Shown here piece after piece: positions 21,455-30,692 of a stretch of DNA of 54,734 bases. Made by a program: the position numbers and the translations under genes. A model generated the notes under the pieces. It had not been told where the DNA came from. It worked only from the letters and a program-made list of their open reading frames with translations, and did not search any database. The stretch is from the NCBI RefSeq assembly GCF_014174215.1, contig NZ_JABEQL010000027.1, forward strand, positions 1 through 54,734. Reading direction: 5' to 3'. How positions within the stretch are numbered: the stretch's first letter is position 1; each line of letters starts with the position of its first letter. Source of the DNA: Gluconacetobacter tumulicola (GTDB taxonomy: Bacteria; Pseudomonadota; Alphaproteobacteria; Acetobacterales; Acetobacteraceae).

Positions 21455-22810
21455 CTAGCTGGTCGTGCTGCTCATCAGGATCAGATAGATGACCAGCAGC
21501 ACGTCGGTCAGCAGGAAAACCGGCGTCAGGCGCTTCCAATCACGCATGGCGGCCGCCATCACCGTATAGACGAAACAGCCGGCGCACAGGCCGATCATCA
21601 GGTTGGTCGTCGCAACCGTCAGCAGGACGATCAGCACAGCGGGAACGGCTTCGATCGGATGTGACATGTCCAGCTGCCCCAGCCCCTCCATCATCAGGAC
21701 GCCGACCATGACCAGAGCCGCGGCCGTCGCCTGGGGCGGGATCACGGTAATCAGCGGCCAGAAGAAGGCGCTGGCACCAAACAGCAGCGCGACCACCAGT
21801 GTCGTCGCGCCGGTACGCCCGCCCATTTCGACCCCGGCTGCGGATTCCACATAGGCGCCGACTGTCGGACTGCCCAGGCATGCACCGATGACGGACGCCA
21901 GCCCATCCGCGAGGTAGGCCCGACGCGCATTGGGAAACCCGCCATGCGCGTCCATCAGGCCCGCCCGTCGGGTCACCGCAATCATCGTCGCCGTGGCCGA
22001 GAAGAAATCCGACAGGAAAAAATAGAGCGTGATGGGCAGGACAAGAAAGAAATTCTCGATGAACTGCCGATCGTCGAATGCGAACAGATAGGCACGGGGG
22101 ATCCGCGGGATGTCGACCAGATGGGGTGGAAGCACGGTCATGACATGGCCTGTACCCGCCGGCACGAACAGTCCCGCCACCGTGACGAACGCGATCGACA
22201 GCAGAAACGCGCCCTTGATCCGCAACGCCACCAGCGCCGGCGTCACCAGTACCGACAGGAAGACCAGCAGAACCGCGGGCGCGCGCAGATCGCCGAACTC
22301 CAGGTTCCCAGCATGATCGACGGTGACCAGCCCACCGCTGCGCAGGCCCAGATAGGCAATGAAGAGCCCGATACCGCCCTGCAATCCGATCCGGATCGTT
22401 TCGGGAAAACTCCGCACGATATTGTGCCGCAAATGGCTCATTGACAGCAGGATGAACAGGATCGCCCCCACCAGCACCATCGACAGCGCCGTCCCATAGG
22501 ACAGTCCCATCCGGACGACCACCACCTGGGCAAACACCACGTTCGACCCCATGCCCGGCGCCAGCGCGATCGGCAGCCGCGACAGGAAGGCCATCAGCAG
22601 GGACCCCGCCATGGCCGCCAGGGCAGTGACCACGATCATATCCGCCCTGCTGGCACCCGTCGCCGACAGGATCGCCGGGTTGACGACGATGATGTACCCC
22701 ATGGCGCCGAACGTGGTCAGGCCGGCCATGATTTCGGTCGGCCAACTCGACCCGTGCGCCGCCGGATCGAAGCTCAGGAACCGGCGGATGGCGGCTAAAT
22801 CCAGCGTCAT
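21455..22810 (-). CDS. NCS2-family purine permease (AzgA-like)
   Basis: The 451-aa inner-membrane protein is very hydrophobic with 12-14 predicted TM segments. It has GLTTFGAMGYIIVVNPAIL near the start and LAPGMGSN in the motif region, then FFSATATMIAVTRRAGLMD and SPTVGAYVESAAGVEMGGRTG. These are signatures of the AzgA branch of NCS2 permeases (adenine, guanine and hypoxanthine uptake by proton symport). It is the last gene of a five-gene minus-strand set, 68 bp after the deaminase, so it probably carries the substrate or a base made by that enzyme across the inner membrane. Confidence 0.9.
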   Translation of the reverse strand: MTLDLAAIRRFLSFDPAAHGSSWPTEIMAGLTTFGAMGYIIVVNPAILSATGASRADMIVVTALAAMAGSLLMAFLSRLPIALAPGMGSNVVFAQVVVVRMGLSYGTALSMVLVGAILFILLSMSHLRHNIVRSFPETIRIGLQGGIGLFIAYLGLRSGGLVTVDHAGNLEFGDLRAPAVLLVFLSVLVTPALVALRIKGAFLLSIAFVTVAGLFVPAGTGHVMTVLPPHLVDIPRIPRAYLFAFDDRQFIENFFLVLPITLYFFLSDFFSATATMIAVTRRAGLMDAHGGFPNARRAYLADGLASVIGACLGSPTVGAYVESAAGVEMGGRTGATTLVVALLFGASAFFWPLITVIPPQATAAALVMVGVLMMEGLGQLDMSHPIEAVPAVLIVLLTVATTNLMIGLCAGCFVYTVMAAAMRDWKRLTPVFLLTDVLLVIYLILMSSTTS

Positions 22811-22878
22811 GACGGCATAGTCCTCGATAATCGCTCAGATGGAGAGGGCGCGTGCCGCCCCGGCAGTGGCTGGGGATG

Positions 22879-24753
22879 TCACCAGACCACGGGATGGGTC
22901 TGCCCCGTCTGGACATTGACGAATCCCTGGGGGGCCCTGTCGGATGGCGCGACCAGTACCCAGCGCCACGGCGCGCAGGTCAGTGTCGCGAAGCACAGCC
23001 GCTCGGGGAAGCCTTCGGGCCAGTTGGCCGAATAGGTGGGTTCGTGCATCCAGTCGATCGTCGAGGCATGGCGGTAGAATGCCTGCATCTCGGCATCCAG
23101 TTCCTCTGCCGGGCGCGCGGTCATCAGGCCACCGATCTCGTAGCGCACGGTTGCCAGCACCGCGTCATCGCGCACCAGTGCCCAGCCCCCCTGCTGGCGG
23201 GCGATCTGGTTGACGACCCGCGCCATGGCCTCGTCCGACGAGCCGACCACCCAGATATTGTGCTGGTCGTGGGCGACCGAGCAGCCCACGGCCGTGTCCG
23301 GTGTACGGGGGCCGCATCCGCGCCAGAACATGCGCCCGATCTGCCCTTTGCCCGAATAGCGGTCGACAATGGCGAACTTTGTGATGCGCCGTGCCGCGTC
23401 TCGCTGCACCGCGCCGTCGCGCACCGGCAGGCTTTCGGTCAGGAAATCATCGGCCCAGTGGAAAGGGCGCAGGATGGCGGCCGTCATGCTGTCTCGGCCC
23501 GGTTCGGCCGCTATGGCAAAATCCGCCGCTGCCAGGTCCCGGCCGACATTCACCGTCCGTCGCGTCCAGTCAGGCCAGGCGATCGCCGGCATTTCACCCA
23601 CATAGGTGCCATTGCGGCCCACGCACCGCCCGTCGGCCCAGACCTCGTCGATGTGCAGGCTTTCCACATTCGACAGCAGGACGATATCCGCGAAGCGGCC
23701 GGGGGCGATGCTGCCGACCCAGGGCGTCAGGCGCATATGCCGCGCGGGGTTGATGGTCAGGCACTGGATCGCCGTTTCGACGGGCATGCCGGCTTCTATC
23801 GCCAGGCGTGCATTGTAATCGCAGGCCCCGAACTTCAGCGTATCCGACGCCGACCGGTCGTCGGTCGTCAGGGCCACCTGCGAGAAGTCCGTGAGCCCCG
23901 CATCGAGCATGCCCCGCACGAGATCGGGAATGGAACGTGGCCGGATTTCGACGAAGACGCCCGCCGCCAGCTTGGCGAACAGCTCCGGCACGGTCAGGAC
24001 CTCGTGGTCCGAAGCGAGGCCGGCAGCCGCAAAGGCATTGATCGCGGCGCTGTCATGCAGCCCGGCGCCGTGACCTTCTATCACGCCACGCTGTTCGAAC
24101 GTGGCTTCGATCATGCCCCACAGACGTTCGTAGGATGGGGATTCGGGATTCCAGACGCTCGGCCAGTCCATGACCTCGTCCAGCCCCGGCACCATCAGGT
24201 TGTCGCGCAGAAAGCCGCGCTGCTCGTCATATCCGAAATATCCGCCGCCGCTTTCATAAGCCGTCGGCGGCACCGCCGAACCTGGCAGTGGAAAAATCTT
24301 CATCGGCACGCCATGGCGGCGCGCCGTCAGCCAGAATGACAGGTTGCGCCCGCCATCCACATTGGACAGTTCGTGGCTGGCCTCGCAGGTCCAGGTATTG
24401 CCGCGGGGCAGCACCATGGCCGCTTCATGTTCCGGCGTCAGGTGCGAGCTTTCGATGTGCTTGTGTACCTCGCCGAAACCGGGCACCGCGGCAAGAGCCG
24501 GACGCTCCACCCGTGTCCGGACGGTGCCCGAGAAGGTACCGGCCGGCCCGACCCAGGCGATGCGCCGCCCGTGGATCACGATGTCCTGGTCGGTCAGCCA
24601 GCGCCGCGTATGCACGTCCAGCAGCCGCCCGACCCGCAGCACCAGGTCCGCGGGCTTCCTGCCCAGCGCCACAAGCGTAAGTTCCTGGCGGATGCGTACT
24701 TCGCCGGCGGCGGTAATCACCAGGTCTTCCGGGCGTGCCGTGTGTTCCGACAT
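22879..24753 (-). CDS. Adenine-deaminase-like amidohydrolase with divergent active-site motifs
   Basis: The 624-aa protein follows the layout of COG1001 adenine deaminases: N-terminal small beta domain, a metal-dependent TIM barrel with VHKHIESSHLTPE, and the barrel-end SDHEV. DDRSASD and INPARHMRLTPWVGSIAPGRFADIV come next, then a C-terminal domain with AHDQHNIWVVG. The family turns adenine into hypoxanthine and ammonia. Several motifs differ: the ADPHE found in typical Ade reads EASHE here, and the usual HxHIESS has a K at the x. The substrate may therefore be another purine or heterocycle. It starts 2 bp after the TatD-like gene and precedes the purine permease. Confidence 0.8.
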   Translation of the reverse strand: MSEHTARPEDLVITAAGEVRIRQELTLVALGRKPADLVLRVGRLLDVHTRRWLTDQDIVIHGRRIAWVGPAGTFSGTVRTRVERPALAAVPGFGEVHKHIESSHLTPEHEAAMVLPRGNTWTCEASHELSNVDGGRNLSFWLTARRHGVPMKIFPLPGSAVPPTAYESGGGYFGYDEQRGFLRDNLMVPGLDEVMDWPSVWNPESPSYERLWGMIEATFEQRGVIEGHGAGLHDSAAINAFAAAGLASDHEVLTVPELFAKLAAGVFVEIRPRSIPDLVRGMLDAGLTDFSQVALTTDDRSASDTLKFGACDYNARLAIEAGMPVETAIQCLTINPARHMRLTPWVGSIAPGRFADIVLLSNVESLHIDEVWADGRCVGRNGTYVGEMPAIAWPDWTRRTVNVGRDLAAADFAIAAEPGRDSMTAAILRPFHWADDFLTESLPVRDGAVQRDAARRITKFAIVDRYSGKGQIGRMFWRGCGPRTPDTAVGCSVAHDQHNIWVVGSSDEAMARVVNQIARQQGGWALVRDDAVLATVRYEIGGLMTARPAEELDAEMQAFYRHASTIDWMHEPTYSANWPEGFPERLCFATLTCAPWRWVLVAPSDRAPQGFVNVQTGQTHPVVW

Positions 24754-24755
24754 GG

Positions 24756-25598
24756 CTACGCCCCCCCCGGCACGGATGGGGCGGAAGTCGGGATCTTCCC
24801 GAAGGCCCGCAGGAAATTGGCGCTTGTCTGCTCGGCCAGATCTTCCGGGCGGGCATTGCGGATCCGGGCCAGCAGCTTCAGCGTATGCACGATATAGGCG
24901 GGCTCGTTCCGCTGGTCGGCATAGGGCACGGGCGCCAGCGACGGAGCATCGGTTTCGATCAAAACCCTGTCCGCCGGCAGTTCGGCGGCAATCTCGCGCA
25001 GGTCCGGTCGGTCTTCGTAGGTCAGAAGGCCCGAGAACGAGAGGTAATGGCCCATTTCCAGATTGGCCCGGGCGAGGGTCCGGCCACCGGAAAAACAGTG
25101 CATCACGACAGGAAAGGCCCCTTTGGCATGCTCGCAGCGCAGCACCGTCTCCATCGCGGCATCCTGCTTTACCGAATGCACGATCAGCGGCAATTGCGTG
25201 CGTCGGGCGGCGTCGATGTGGACCAGCAGATTGCGCATCTGGGCCTCCCAGGACGTTTCGGTGAAGAACGTGTCCAGACCGACTTCGCCGATACCGACGA
25301 CCTTGGGATGGGCGGCGATCGTCACCAGTTCGTCGGCCGTTACATCGCTTTCCTGATCCGCCCAGTGGGGATGGGTACCGACCGAACAGAAAATGTCCTC
25401 CGTGCCTTCGGCCCTGCCCAGCACACGCGGAAAATCGCGAACGCAAACCCCGATCGTCAGGAAATGGCGGATACCAACCGCACGCGCACGGGCGATGACG
25501 GCATCGTAATCGCCTTCCAGTTCGGCAAAGTCGAGATGGCAGTGGCTGTCCGCCAGGCGAAGGAGGGGGACCGTTCCCGTTCGTCCATCAGCTTTCAT
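24756..25598 (-). CDS. TatD-family metal-dependent hydrolase
   Basis: The 280-aa protein has the TatD series of metal ligands: DSHCHLDF near the start, GTHPH, GEVGLD, LIVHS, VMHCFSGG and ETDAPSLAP. TatD enzymes are TIM-barrel metallohydrolases, usually assigned DNase or DNA-repair roles. Here it sits between an M20 amidohydrolase and a deaminase, so a small-molecule amidohydrolase role is also plausible. The ATG at 25598 follows GGAG with 9-bp spacing and overlaps the upstream gene by 11 bp. An ATG at 25613 is possible but poorly spaced. Confidence 0.85.
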   Translation of the reverse strand: MKADGRTGTVPLLRLADSHCHLDFAELEGDYDAVIARARAVGIRHFLTIGVCVRDFPRVLGRAEGTEDIFCSVGTHPHWADQESDVTADELVTIAAHPKVVGIGEVGLDTFFTETSWEAQMRNLLVHIDAARRTQLPLIVHSVKQDAAMETVLRCEHAKGAFPVVMHCFSGGRTLARANLEMGHYLSFSGLLTYEDRPDLREIAAELPADRVLIETDAPSLAPVPYADQRNEPAYIVHTLKLLARIRNARPEDLAEQTSANFLRAFGKIPTSAPSVPGGA

Positions 25599-26886
25599 GT
25601 GCGTGTTCTCCATCCCCCGGACCGATTCCCGTTCGGCTCAGATCCGATATGAACCTGCCCATGACGTCAAATGCCGACTGCACGTCCGGTATCTTGACCG
25701 TTTCGTCGGGATGATGGCTGATTCCCCTGGGGCTGCGGATGAACAGCATCGCGCTCGGTACCCAGTCGGTCATCATCATGGCGTCGTGGCCTGCCCCGCT
25801 GACCATGATCCGGCGGGGCAGGCCGGCCTGTTCCATCGCGCATGCCAGCAGTCCGACCAGGCGGCTGTCGCACCGGGCGGCGGCAAATGTCTGCCGGTCG
25901 AAGATCGTATAACGTACGGGACGGCGCGCCGAGACCGCCGCCAGGATCTCTTCGACCTGGTCCACCGAGCCTTCGAGCACCGCATCGTCGACCGAACGGA
26001 TCTCGACCGTCAGCACTACCCGGCCGGCAATGACATTGATCGCGCCCGGAAAGGCTTCGATCCGTCCGACCGTGGCGATCAGTGATGATGCATGCCGGGT
26101 CGCGAAGGTCTCGATCTCCAGCACGATTTCGCCGGCTGCCGCCAGCGCATCCTGGCGCATGGCCAGCGGCACCGTCCCCGCATGACCGGGAACGCCGTCG
26201 ATCTGGACATGAAACCTCTGGATGCCGGCGATTCCCGAGACGGCAGCCACCGGAGCACTCTCATGATCCAGCACCGGTCCCTGTTCGATATGGGCTTCGA
26301 GATAGGCCAGTATCCCGGAACGGTCGCGCCTTGCCTCCGCGATGCGGGCGACATCGAGTCCGACCGCCGCCATTGCGTCGCGCAGGGACACGCCGTCACG
26401 GTCCGTCATATCCGCCACCATGCCTAGCGGCTTGCCGCCAAGGGCACGCGACCCCAGCATGGACAGGGGAAAACGCGACCCTTCCTCATCACCGAAGGCC
26501 ACGACCTCGATAGCGAAAGGCAGGCGTTCACCGCGTTCGGCGAAATGCGCCACGCATTCGATGCCCAGCATGACGCCCAGCACGCCGTCATACAGCCCGC
26601 CGTCACGGACACTGTCGATGTGCGATCCGATCATCAGGCACGGTGCATCCGTCACCTGTCCTTCGTAACGGCCGACCAGCGTGCCCACGGGGTTTCTGGC
26701 GACCCTCATGCCGGCTTCCTGCATCCATGTCGAAACCTGCTCCATCGCCGCGATGTGCCCGGCGCCCAGAAACGGCCGGAACAGGCCGCCGGACATGTCG
26801 CTGTAGCGTTCTTCGCCCAGGATCCGGCAGCGCGCAACAGCACGCGCTCCCGGAGTATCCTGGCCGGCTTCGTCTAAAACGTTCAT
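25588..26886 (-). CDS. M20-family amidohydrolase (allantoate amidohydrolase / N-carbamoyl-amino-acid hydrolase type)
   Basis: The 432-aa protein has the binuclear metal motifs GSHIDSVRDGGLYDG and FGDEEGSRFP, then AHIEQGPVLDHE and a dimerisation-domain GVPGHAGTVPLAMR. The late SGAGHDAMMM is present too. This subfamily splits allantoate or N-carbamoyl amino acids, releasing ammonia and carbon dioxide; sequence alone does not choose between them. The start at 26886 (MNVLDEAGQD) fits family length. It is second in the minus-strand set, 123 bp after the TonB receptor gene and overlapping the TatD-like gene. Confidence 0.85.
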   Translation of the reverse strand: MNVLDEAGQDTPGARAVARCRILGEERYSDMSGGLFRPFLGAGHIAAMEQVSTWMQEAGMRVARNPVGTLVGRYEGQVTDAPCLMIGSHIDSVRDGGLYDGVLGVMLGIECVAHFAERGERLPFAIEVVAFGDEEGSRFPLSMLGSRALGGKPLGMVADMTDRDGVSLRDAMAAVGLDVARIAEARRDRSGILAYLEAHIEQGPVLDHESAPVAAVSGIAGIQRFHVQIDGVPGHAGTVPLAMRQDALAAAGEIVLEIETFATRHASSLIATVGRIEAFPGAINVIAGRVVLTVEIRSVDDAVLEGSVDQVEEILAAVSARRPVRYTIFDRQTFAAARCDSRLVGLLACAMEQAGLPRRIMVSGAGHDAMMMTDWVPSAMLFIRSPRGISHHPDETVKIPDVQSAFDVMGRFISDLSRTGIGPGDGEHAHES

Positions 26887-27009
26887 AAACACCCACCAGA
26901 GCATGCGGCGATCGCAACCGACCGTCATGCACACCTCATTCCCGAAAACAGGCCACAACCGATGCGGCATCACCGGCGGGGCCTGCTGCCTGCCGGTGAG
27001 CATCATCCG

Positions 27010-29394
27010 TCAGAAATCCGTCGAAATCGTTCCTGTCATGCTGAAACGTGGCAGGACATAGAATTCCGCGCCGCTGCCGGCCGCCAGCATGCTGCCGTCA
27101 AGCAGGGTGGCCTGATGCAGGTTGGTCGCGATACCTACTGGCCCGGTCCGGACGACGGCACCGGTCAGATTCTGGAAATTGAGTTTGAAAGTCGGCGATC
27201 TGGCGAATGAATAGGGCTTGAAGTGATAGCCGATGCTCAGGCTGTCGGTCACATAGCCCGGCATGCGCTGGTCTCCGACAAGTGTCACCGACTGGGATCC
27301 GGCATAGTGCAGCGCAAAATTGCCGAAGAAACGGGAATCATTGTAAGACAGGCCGAAATTGGCCATGACCTTGGGGGCCATCGGCGCGCCATTACCCTTG
27401 GTCCGCAGATACGTGGAGCCATAGGGAATGTTGGAATCAATCGTCGCATGCAGATATTCAAGCGACGCGTAGGGGCTGAAATGATGGTACGGCCGCCCCG
27501 ATATCATGAGATCGAAGCCGCGTACGGTCTGGTTGCCCGCGTTGATCGAACCGAACACGCCACCGCCGAGATAGGTATTCATCAGGCGGTTCGTGATATT
27601 ATAGTTGAACAGCGACAGATCGAGCATCACATGATCGTCGTGGTACCGATATCCAAGTTCCTCCTTGATGGAATACTGGTTTTTTGGAAGTCCGGAACCA
27701 ACCTGGATCGTCGAGGGATCGGGCTGTCGGAAATCTCCCTCTCCATGGATATAGATCTGGTTGTTTCTGTCGATATCATATGAAATCGACAATTGCGGCA
27801 GTGGTACGGTGGAGTTGGCGCCGAGTCTGGCACCCTGGACGCTGCGTGATTCCAGCAGGTTCTTCATCCAGTAGTTGGTCATCATGAACTTGAAGCCCGC
27901 ATTTACACGCAGGCGATCGTCCAGATAACGCGCCTCGTCCTGGACAAAGAGAGAATGGATTTCATATCCCGTATTGCTCAGCCCGCCCAGGGCCCGTGCT
28001 CCGTCCAGCGTGTAGAGCGCGGTATTCTGGCTGGAGGGGCTTGTCGCGCCCCCATGCGACAGATTGACGGGAAATCCGATCTGGGAAAAATTGTTTGCGT
28101 ACCAGTATCCGACGTGGAAATGATTGTGTGCGTCAATATCATATCCAAGTTTGGTAGTGACACCGACATCGGGCTGGCTATAGGCATTCCAGTAGGAAAC
28201 AAGCTGCTGGCCCGCGCCGACCGGAGCCCCCCGGGCAGTCAGGTAACTTCCTGCCATCGACAACCCGCTCCCCCAGGAGTCCCATCCAAGTGCATCGTAG
28301 AAATAGGGGGTGATATCCAGCGACAGCTTTCGAGCCAAGGCGATATGCACTGGCATGACCAAAAAAACCGTATTGAAATGGGATATATTGTTCTTCCAGT
28401 AATTGTCGCCAGAGGCCTCGTTGCTTCGATTGTAGCCGATTCCCAGATGTTTGTACTGATGGAACTGCTGTGCGGTCGCGTAGTTGTCCACCATGATCTG
28501 GTTGTTGTTCCACGAAAAAAACAGCTTCACATTCGAGGCGTTCCTGAAATCCTTTTGCAGGCCGAAATCGATGTGCTGGCGATCGTTCGCCCCTTCTCCC
28601 ATCCATTGGCGCGCATGGGTATGCGATCCGGACAGATAGGTACGTACGCCCGTATTCCCGATATCTCCGGATTGAAGACGCAGGAATTCGCGTGACATGT
28701 TATTGGTGCCGTAGGAAAAATCCATCGTCCCGCCCGCCCTGTGAGACGGCGTGACGGTATCTTCCTGCAGCACGCCGCCCGCGGATGTGGTAACGGGTGC
28801 ATCCAGTGCGAAGGCACCCGGGCTTGAAGACACATTTTCCACGTTTTCGGAGTCGACATTCTGGTCGATATAGCCGGCACTGCTGGCCGGCACGCCATCC
28901 AGCAGGATGGCCATGTCCGCGTCCGTCAGTCCCCGGCTTTCAATACCGCCCCCATGGATACCGGACGTATCGGCGGAGGATACATTCATGCTGGGCAGGT
29001 TCTTGACCAGGTCAAGCACTGTACTGGCTGGGCTCTTCTGGTCGATGAACTGCCTGGTGACGGTCTGGATCGCGTAGGGAGCGCTCTCACGCCGCATCAT
29101 GCCACCGCCACCGCCAAGGGCCTGATCCGCCTCTTGTCGGGATAGGGTCACGTTGACGGTTTCTGTCCTGGAGGATTGTGGGGGCGCAGCGGTTCCGGGG
29201 GCTGCGTGTTCCCTGGATCCACTTTTCTGGACACCGGCATCGTCCGCGGCCATCGCGGGCCGTGCGGAGACGGAGAGTGAAGCTAAAAGCAGGACACCTG
29301 AGACAGAAGCCGCTAAACGATGCCGCAACGACATCGTGTAAGGCGACGCGCGATATTGTTGCGTTATGCACGCAGCCATGTCTACTAATTTCAT
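27010..29394 (-). CDS. TonB-dependent outer-membrane receptor, first gene of the purine-type operon
   Basis: The 794-aa receptor has a signal region (LAASVSGVLLLASLSVSARPAMA), a TonB-box-like ETVNVTL stretch and a plug domain (about residues 95-230). The 22-strand barrel ends RFSMTGTISTDF with terminal F. It would carry a substrate too scarce or bulky for porins across the outer membrane using TonB energy. It leads an operon of three hydrolases and a permease, so the substrate is probably related to theirs. An ATG at 29334 gives a shorter leader and is also plausible. The gene is less GC-rich than its neighbours. Confidence 0.88.
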   Translation of the reverse strand: MKLVDMAACITQQYRASPYTMSLRHRLAASVSGVLLLASLSVSARPAMAADDAGVQKSGSREHAAPGTAAPPQSSRTETVNVTLSRQEADQALGGGGGMMRRESAPYAIQTVTRQFIDQKSPASTVLDLVKNLPSMNVSSADTSGIHGGGIESRGLTDADMAILLDGVPASSAGYIDQNVDSENVENVSSSPGAFALDAPVTTSAGGVLQEDTVTPSHRAGGTMDFSYGTNNMSREFLRLQSGDIGNTGVRTYLSGSHTHARQWMGEGANDRQHIDFGLQKDFRNASNVKLFFSWNNNQIMVDNYATAQQFHQYKHLGIGYNRSNEASGDNYWKNNISHFNTVFLVMPVHIALARKLSLDITPYFYDALGWDSWGSGLSMAGSYLTARGAPVGAGQQLVSYWNAYSQPDVGVTTKLGYDIDAHNHFHVGYWYANNFSQIGFPVNLSHGGATSPSSQNTALYTLDGARALGGLSNTGYEIHSLFVQDEARYLDDRLRVNAGFKFMMTNYWMKNLLESRSVQGARLGANSTVPLPQLSISYDIDRNNQIYIHGEGDFRQPDPSTIQVGSGLPKNQYSIKEELGYRYHDDHVMLDLSLFNYNITNRLMNTYLGGGVFGSINAGNQTVRGFDLMISGRPYHHFSPYASLEYLHATIDSNIPYGSTYLRTKGNGAPMAPKVMANFGLSYNDSRFFGNFALHYAGSQSVTLVGDQRMPGYVTDSLSIGYHFKPYSFARSPTFKLNFQNLTGAVVRTGPVGIATNLHQATLLDGSMLAAGSGAEFYVLPRFSMTGTISTDF

Positions 29395-29609
29395 GTCAGA
29401 GCGCCTTTTTTTCGTTGTCTCTATGCTTTTTTTTCTAAAGAAAATTACGTGCTCGGAATATATACGCCGAGCAATGCGCACTGTTAAAGCTCTGAATTTT
29501 GCACACGGCGTAGTGTTTTTTAGTACACTATGCGGCGCGGATTCTTCCTTGGGCAAGCATGTTCGAAAGAGTGACGCGGCAGGCGTGCAAGCGGGCAGGA
29601 GATGCGCGA
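29395..29609. promoter_or_regulatory. Divergent promoter region of TonB receptor and LysR regulator, with two palindromes
   Basis: This AT-rich 215-bp gap lies between divergent starts. It holds TGCTCGG-N10-CCGAGCA (29450-29473) and TAGTGT-N8-ACACTA (29511-29530). LysR proteins usually bind interrupted inverted repeats in exactly such divergent regions, so these are operator candidates. The LysR start at 29610 is preceded by AGGAG at 8-bp spacing. Confidence 0.55.
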
Positions 29610-30527
29610 ATGGTTTTCATGTCTAAATTTTCTATATATTTCAACGAAGTGATGCATAAGGGGTCGATCCGGAAGGCGGCGGAGCGACTCCACATCGCAG
29701 CATCGGCGGTGGATCGGCAGATCCTGAATGCCGAGCAGGCATTGGGTATCAAGCTGTTCGACCGCACGCCTGGCGGTCTGCGTCCAACCGCGGCCGGAGA
29801 GATGATTGCCCACCAGATCGCCCGTTGGGTCGACGACGAAGCGTCACTGAACCGCCATATGGATGCGTTGCGGAATGCGCGGGGTGGCGAAGTCAAAATC
29901 GCCGTGGCCGACGGATTGGCCGTTAATTTCATTCCCTCTGCCATCGAACGGCTTCACGCGCGAATCCCCGGCCTCCGTTTCAAGATCACGGTCGCCACCG
30001 CCGCCACGACTGCAACGCTGCTGCGTTCGGGGGAATGCGATATCGCCGTGACCTTCGATCCGCCATCGTTCGCTGGTCTGAGTGTGGAAGCCGAAGCTTT
30101 GTCCCGGTTGGGTGTCCTTGTTCCCTTTGGGCATCCGCTCACGGAGATTGCCAATGTGTGCGTCTCTGACTGCATCGGCTATCCGATCATAGCGCCCGAC
30201 CCTTCGACGGCTTTGTGGCAGCTTCTTGAACGTCTTCTTGACGGAAGCTCCCTTAGCTTTGATGTCATATTGAATTCGAACAATATCGCCCTGCTCTGTG
30301 ACATGGTAAAAAAGAAGATCGGGATCGCGCTGATGCGCGACCTGGATGCGTTCGGCAACTACCGGGATGACGAGGCAGTGTTCCTGATGCTGAAGGAAAC
30401 GAAGGTCTCGACACAGAAATTATCGCTCATCGTAGCGAGCGGACGAATTCTCTTTCCGGGCGCGAATCTTGTTCTTCAGGAATTAAAGGGTATTTTCCAG
30501 GATTTTTACGGCGATACGTTGTTGTGA
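29610..30527 (+). CDS. LysR-family transcriptional regulator
   Basis: The 305-aa protein has an N-terminal winged HTH (FNEVMHKGSIRKAAERLHIAASAVDRQILNAEQALGIKLFDRT ... in order) and an effector-binding domain starting at EVKIAVADGLAVNF. The HTH is a variant one (S-A-V-D-R-Q where most have S-A-V-S-R-Q). It is divergent from the TonB receptor and probably controls the operon in response to a pathway compound. The ATG at 29610 is chosen over one at 29619 because of the AGGAG spacing. HpxZ-like gene 30693 follows in the same direction. Confidence 0.9.
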   Translation: MVFMSKFSIYFNEVMHKGSIRKAAERLHIAASAVDRQILNAEQALGIKLFDRTPGGLRPTAAGEMIAHQIARWVDDEASLNRHMDALRNARGGEVKIAVADGLAVNFIPSAIERLHARIPGLRFKITVATAATTATLLRSGECDIAVTFDPPSFAGLSVEAEALSRLGVLVPFGHPLTEIANVCVSDCIGYPIIAPDPSTALWQLLERLLDGSSLSFDVILNSNNIALLCDMVKKKIGIALMRDLDAFGNYRDDEAVFLMLKETKVSTQKLSLIVASGRILFPGANLVLQELKGIFQDFYGDTLL

Positions 30528-30692
30528 GACCCGGGTGGTGGAAGAACAAGCAGGGTTTATGTTGCGACATGGATGAAGTCCGATATTCAGGGTGGTTCGG
30601 CGCCTGTGCGTTGAGGGGGGGATGGATCCTTGCCGGAGTCTGGTTTCGGTCGGACGAATGATGGATTATGTGCCTGAAGCAGGAGGACCGAT

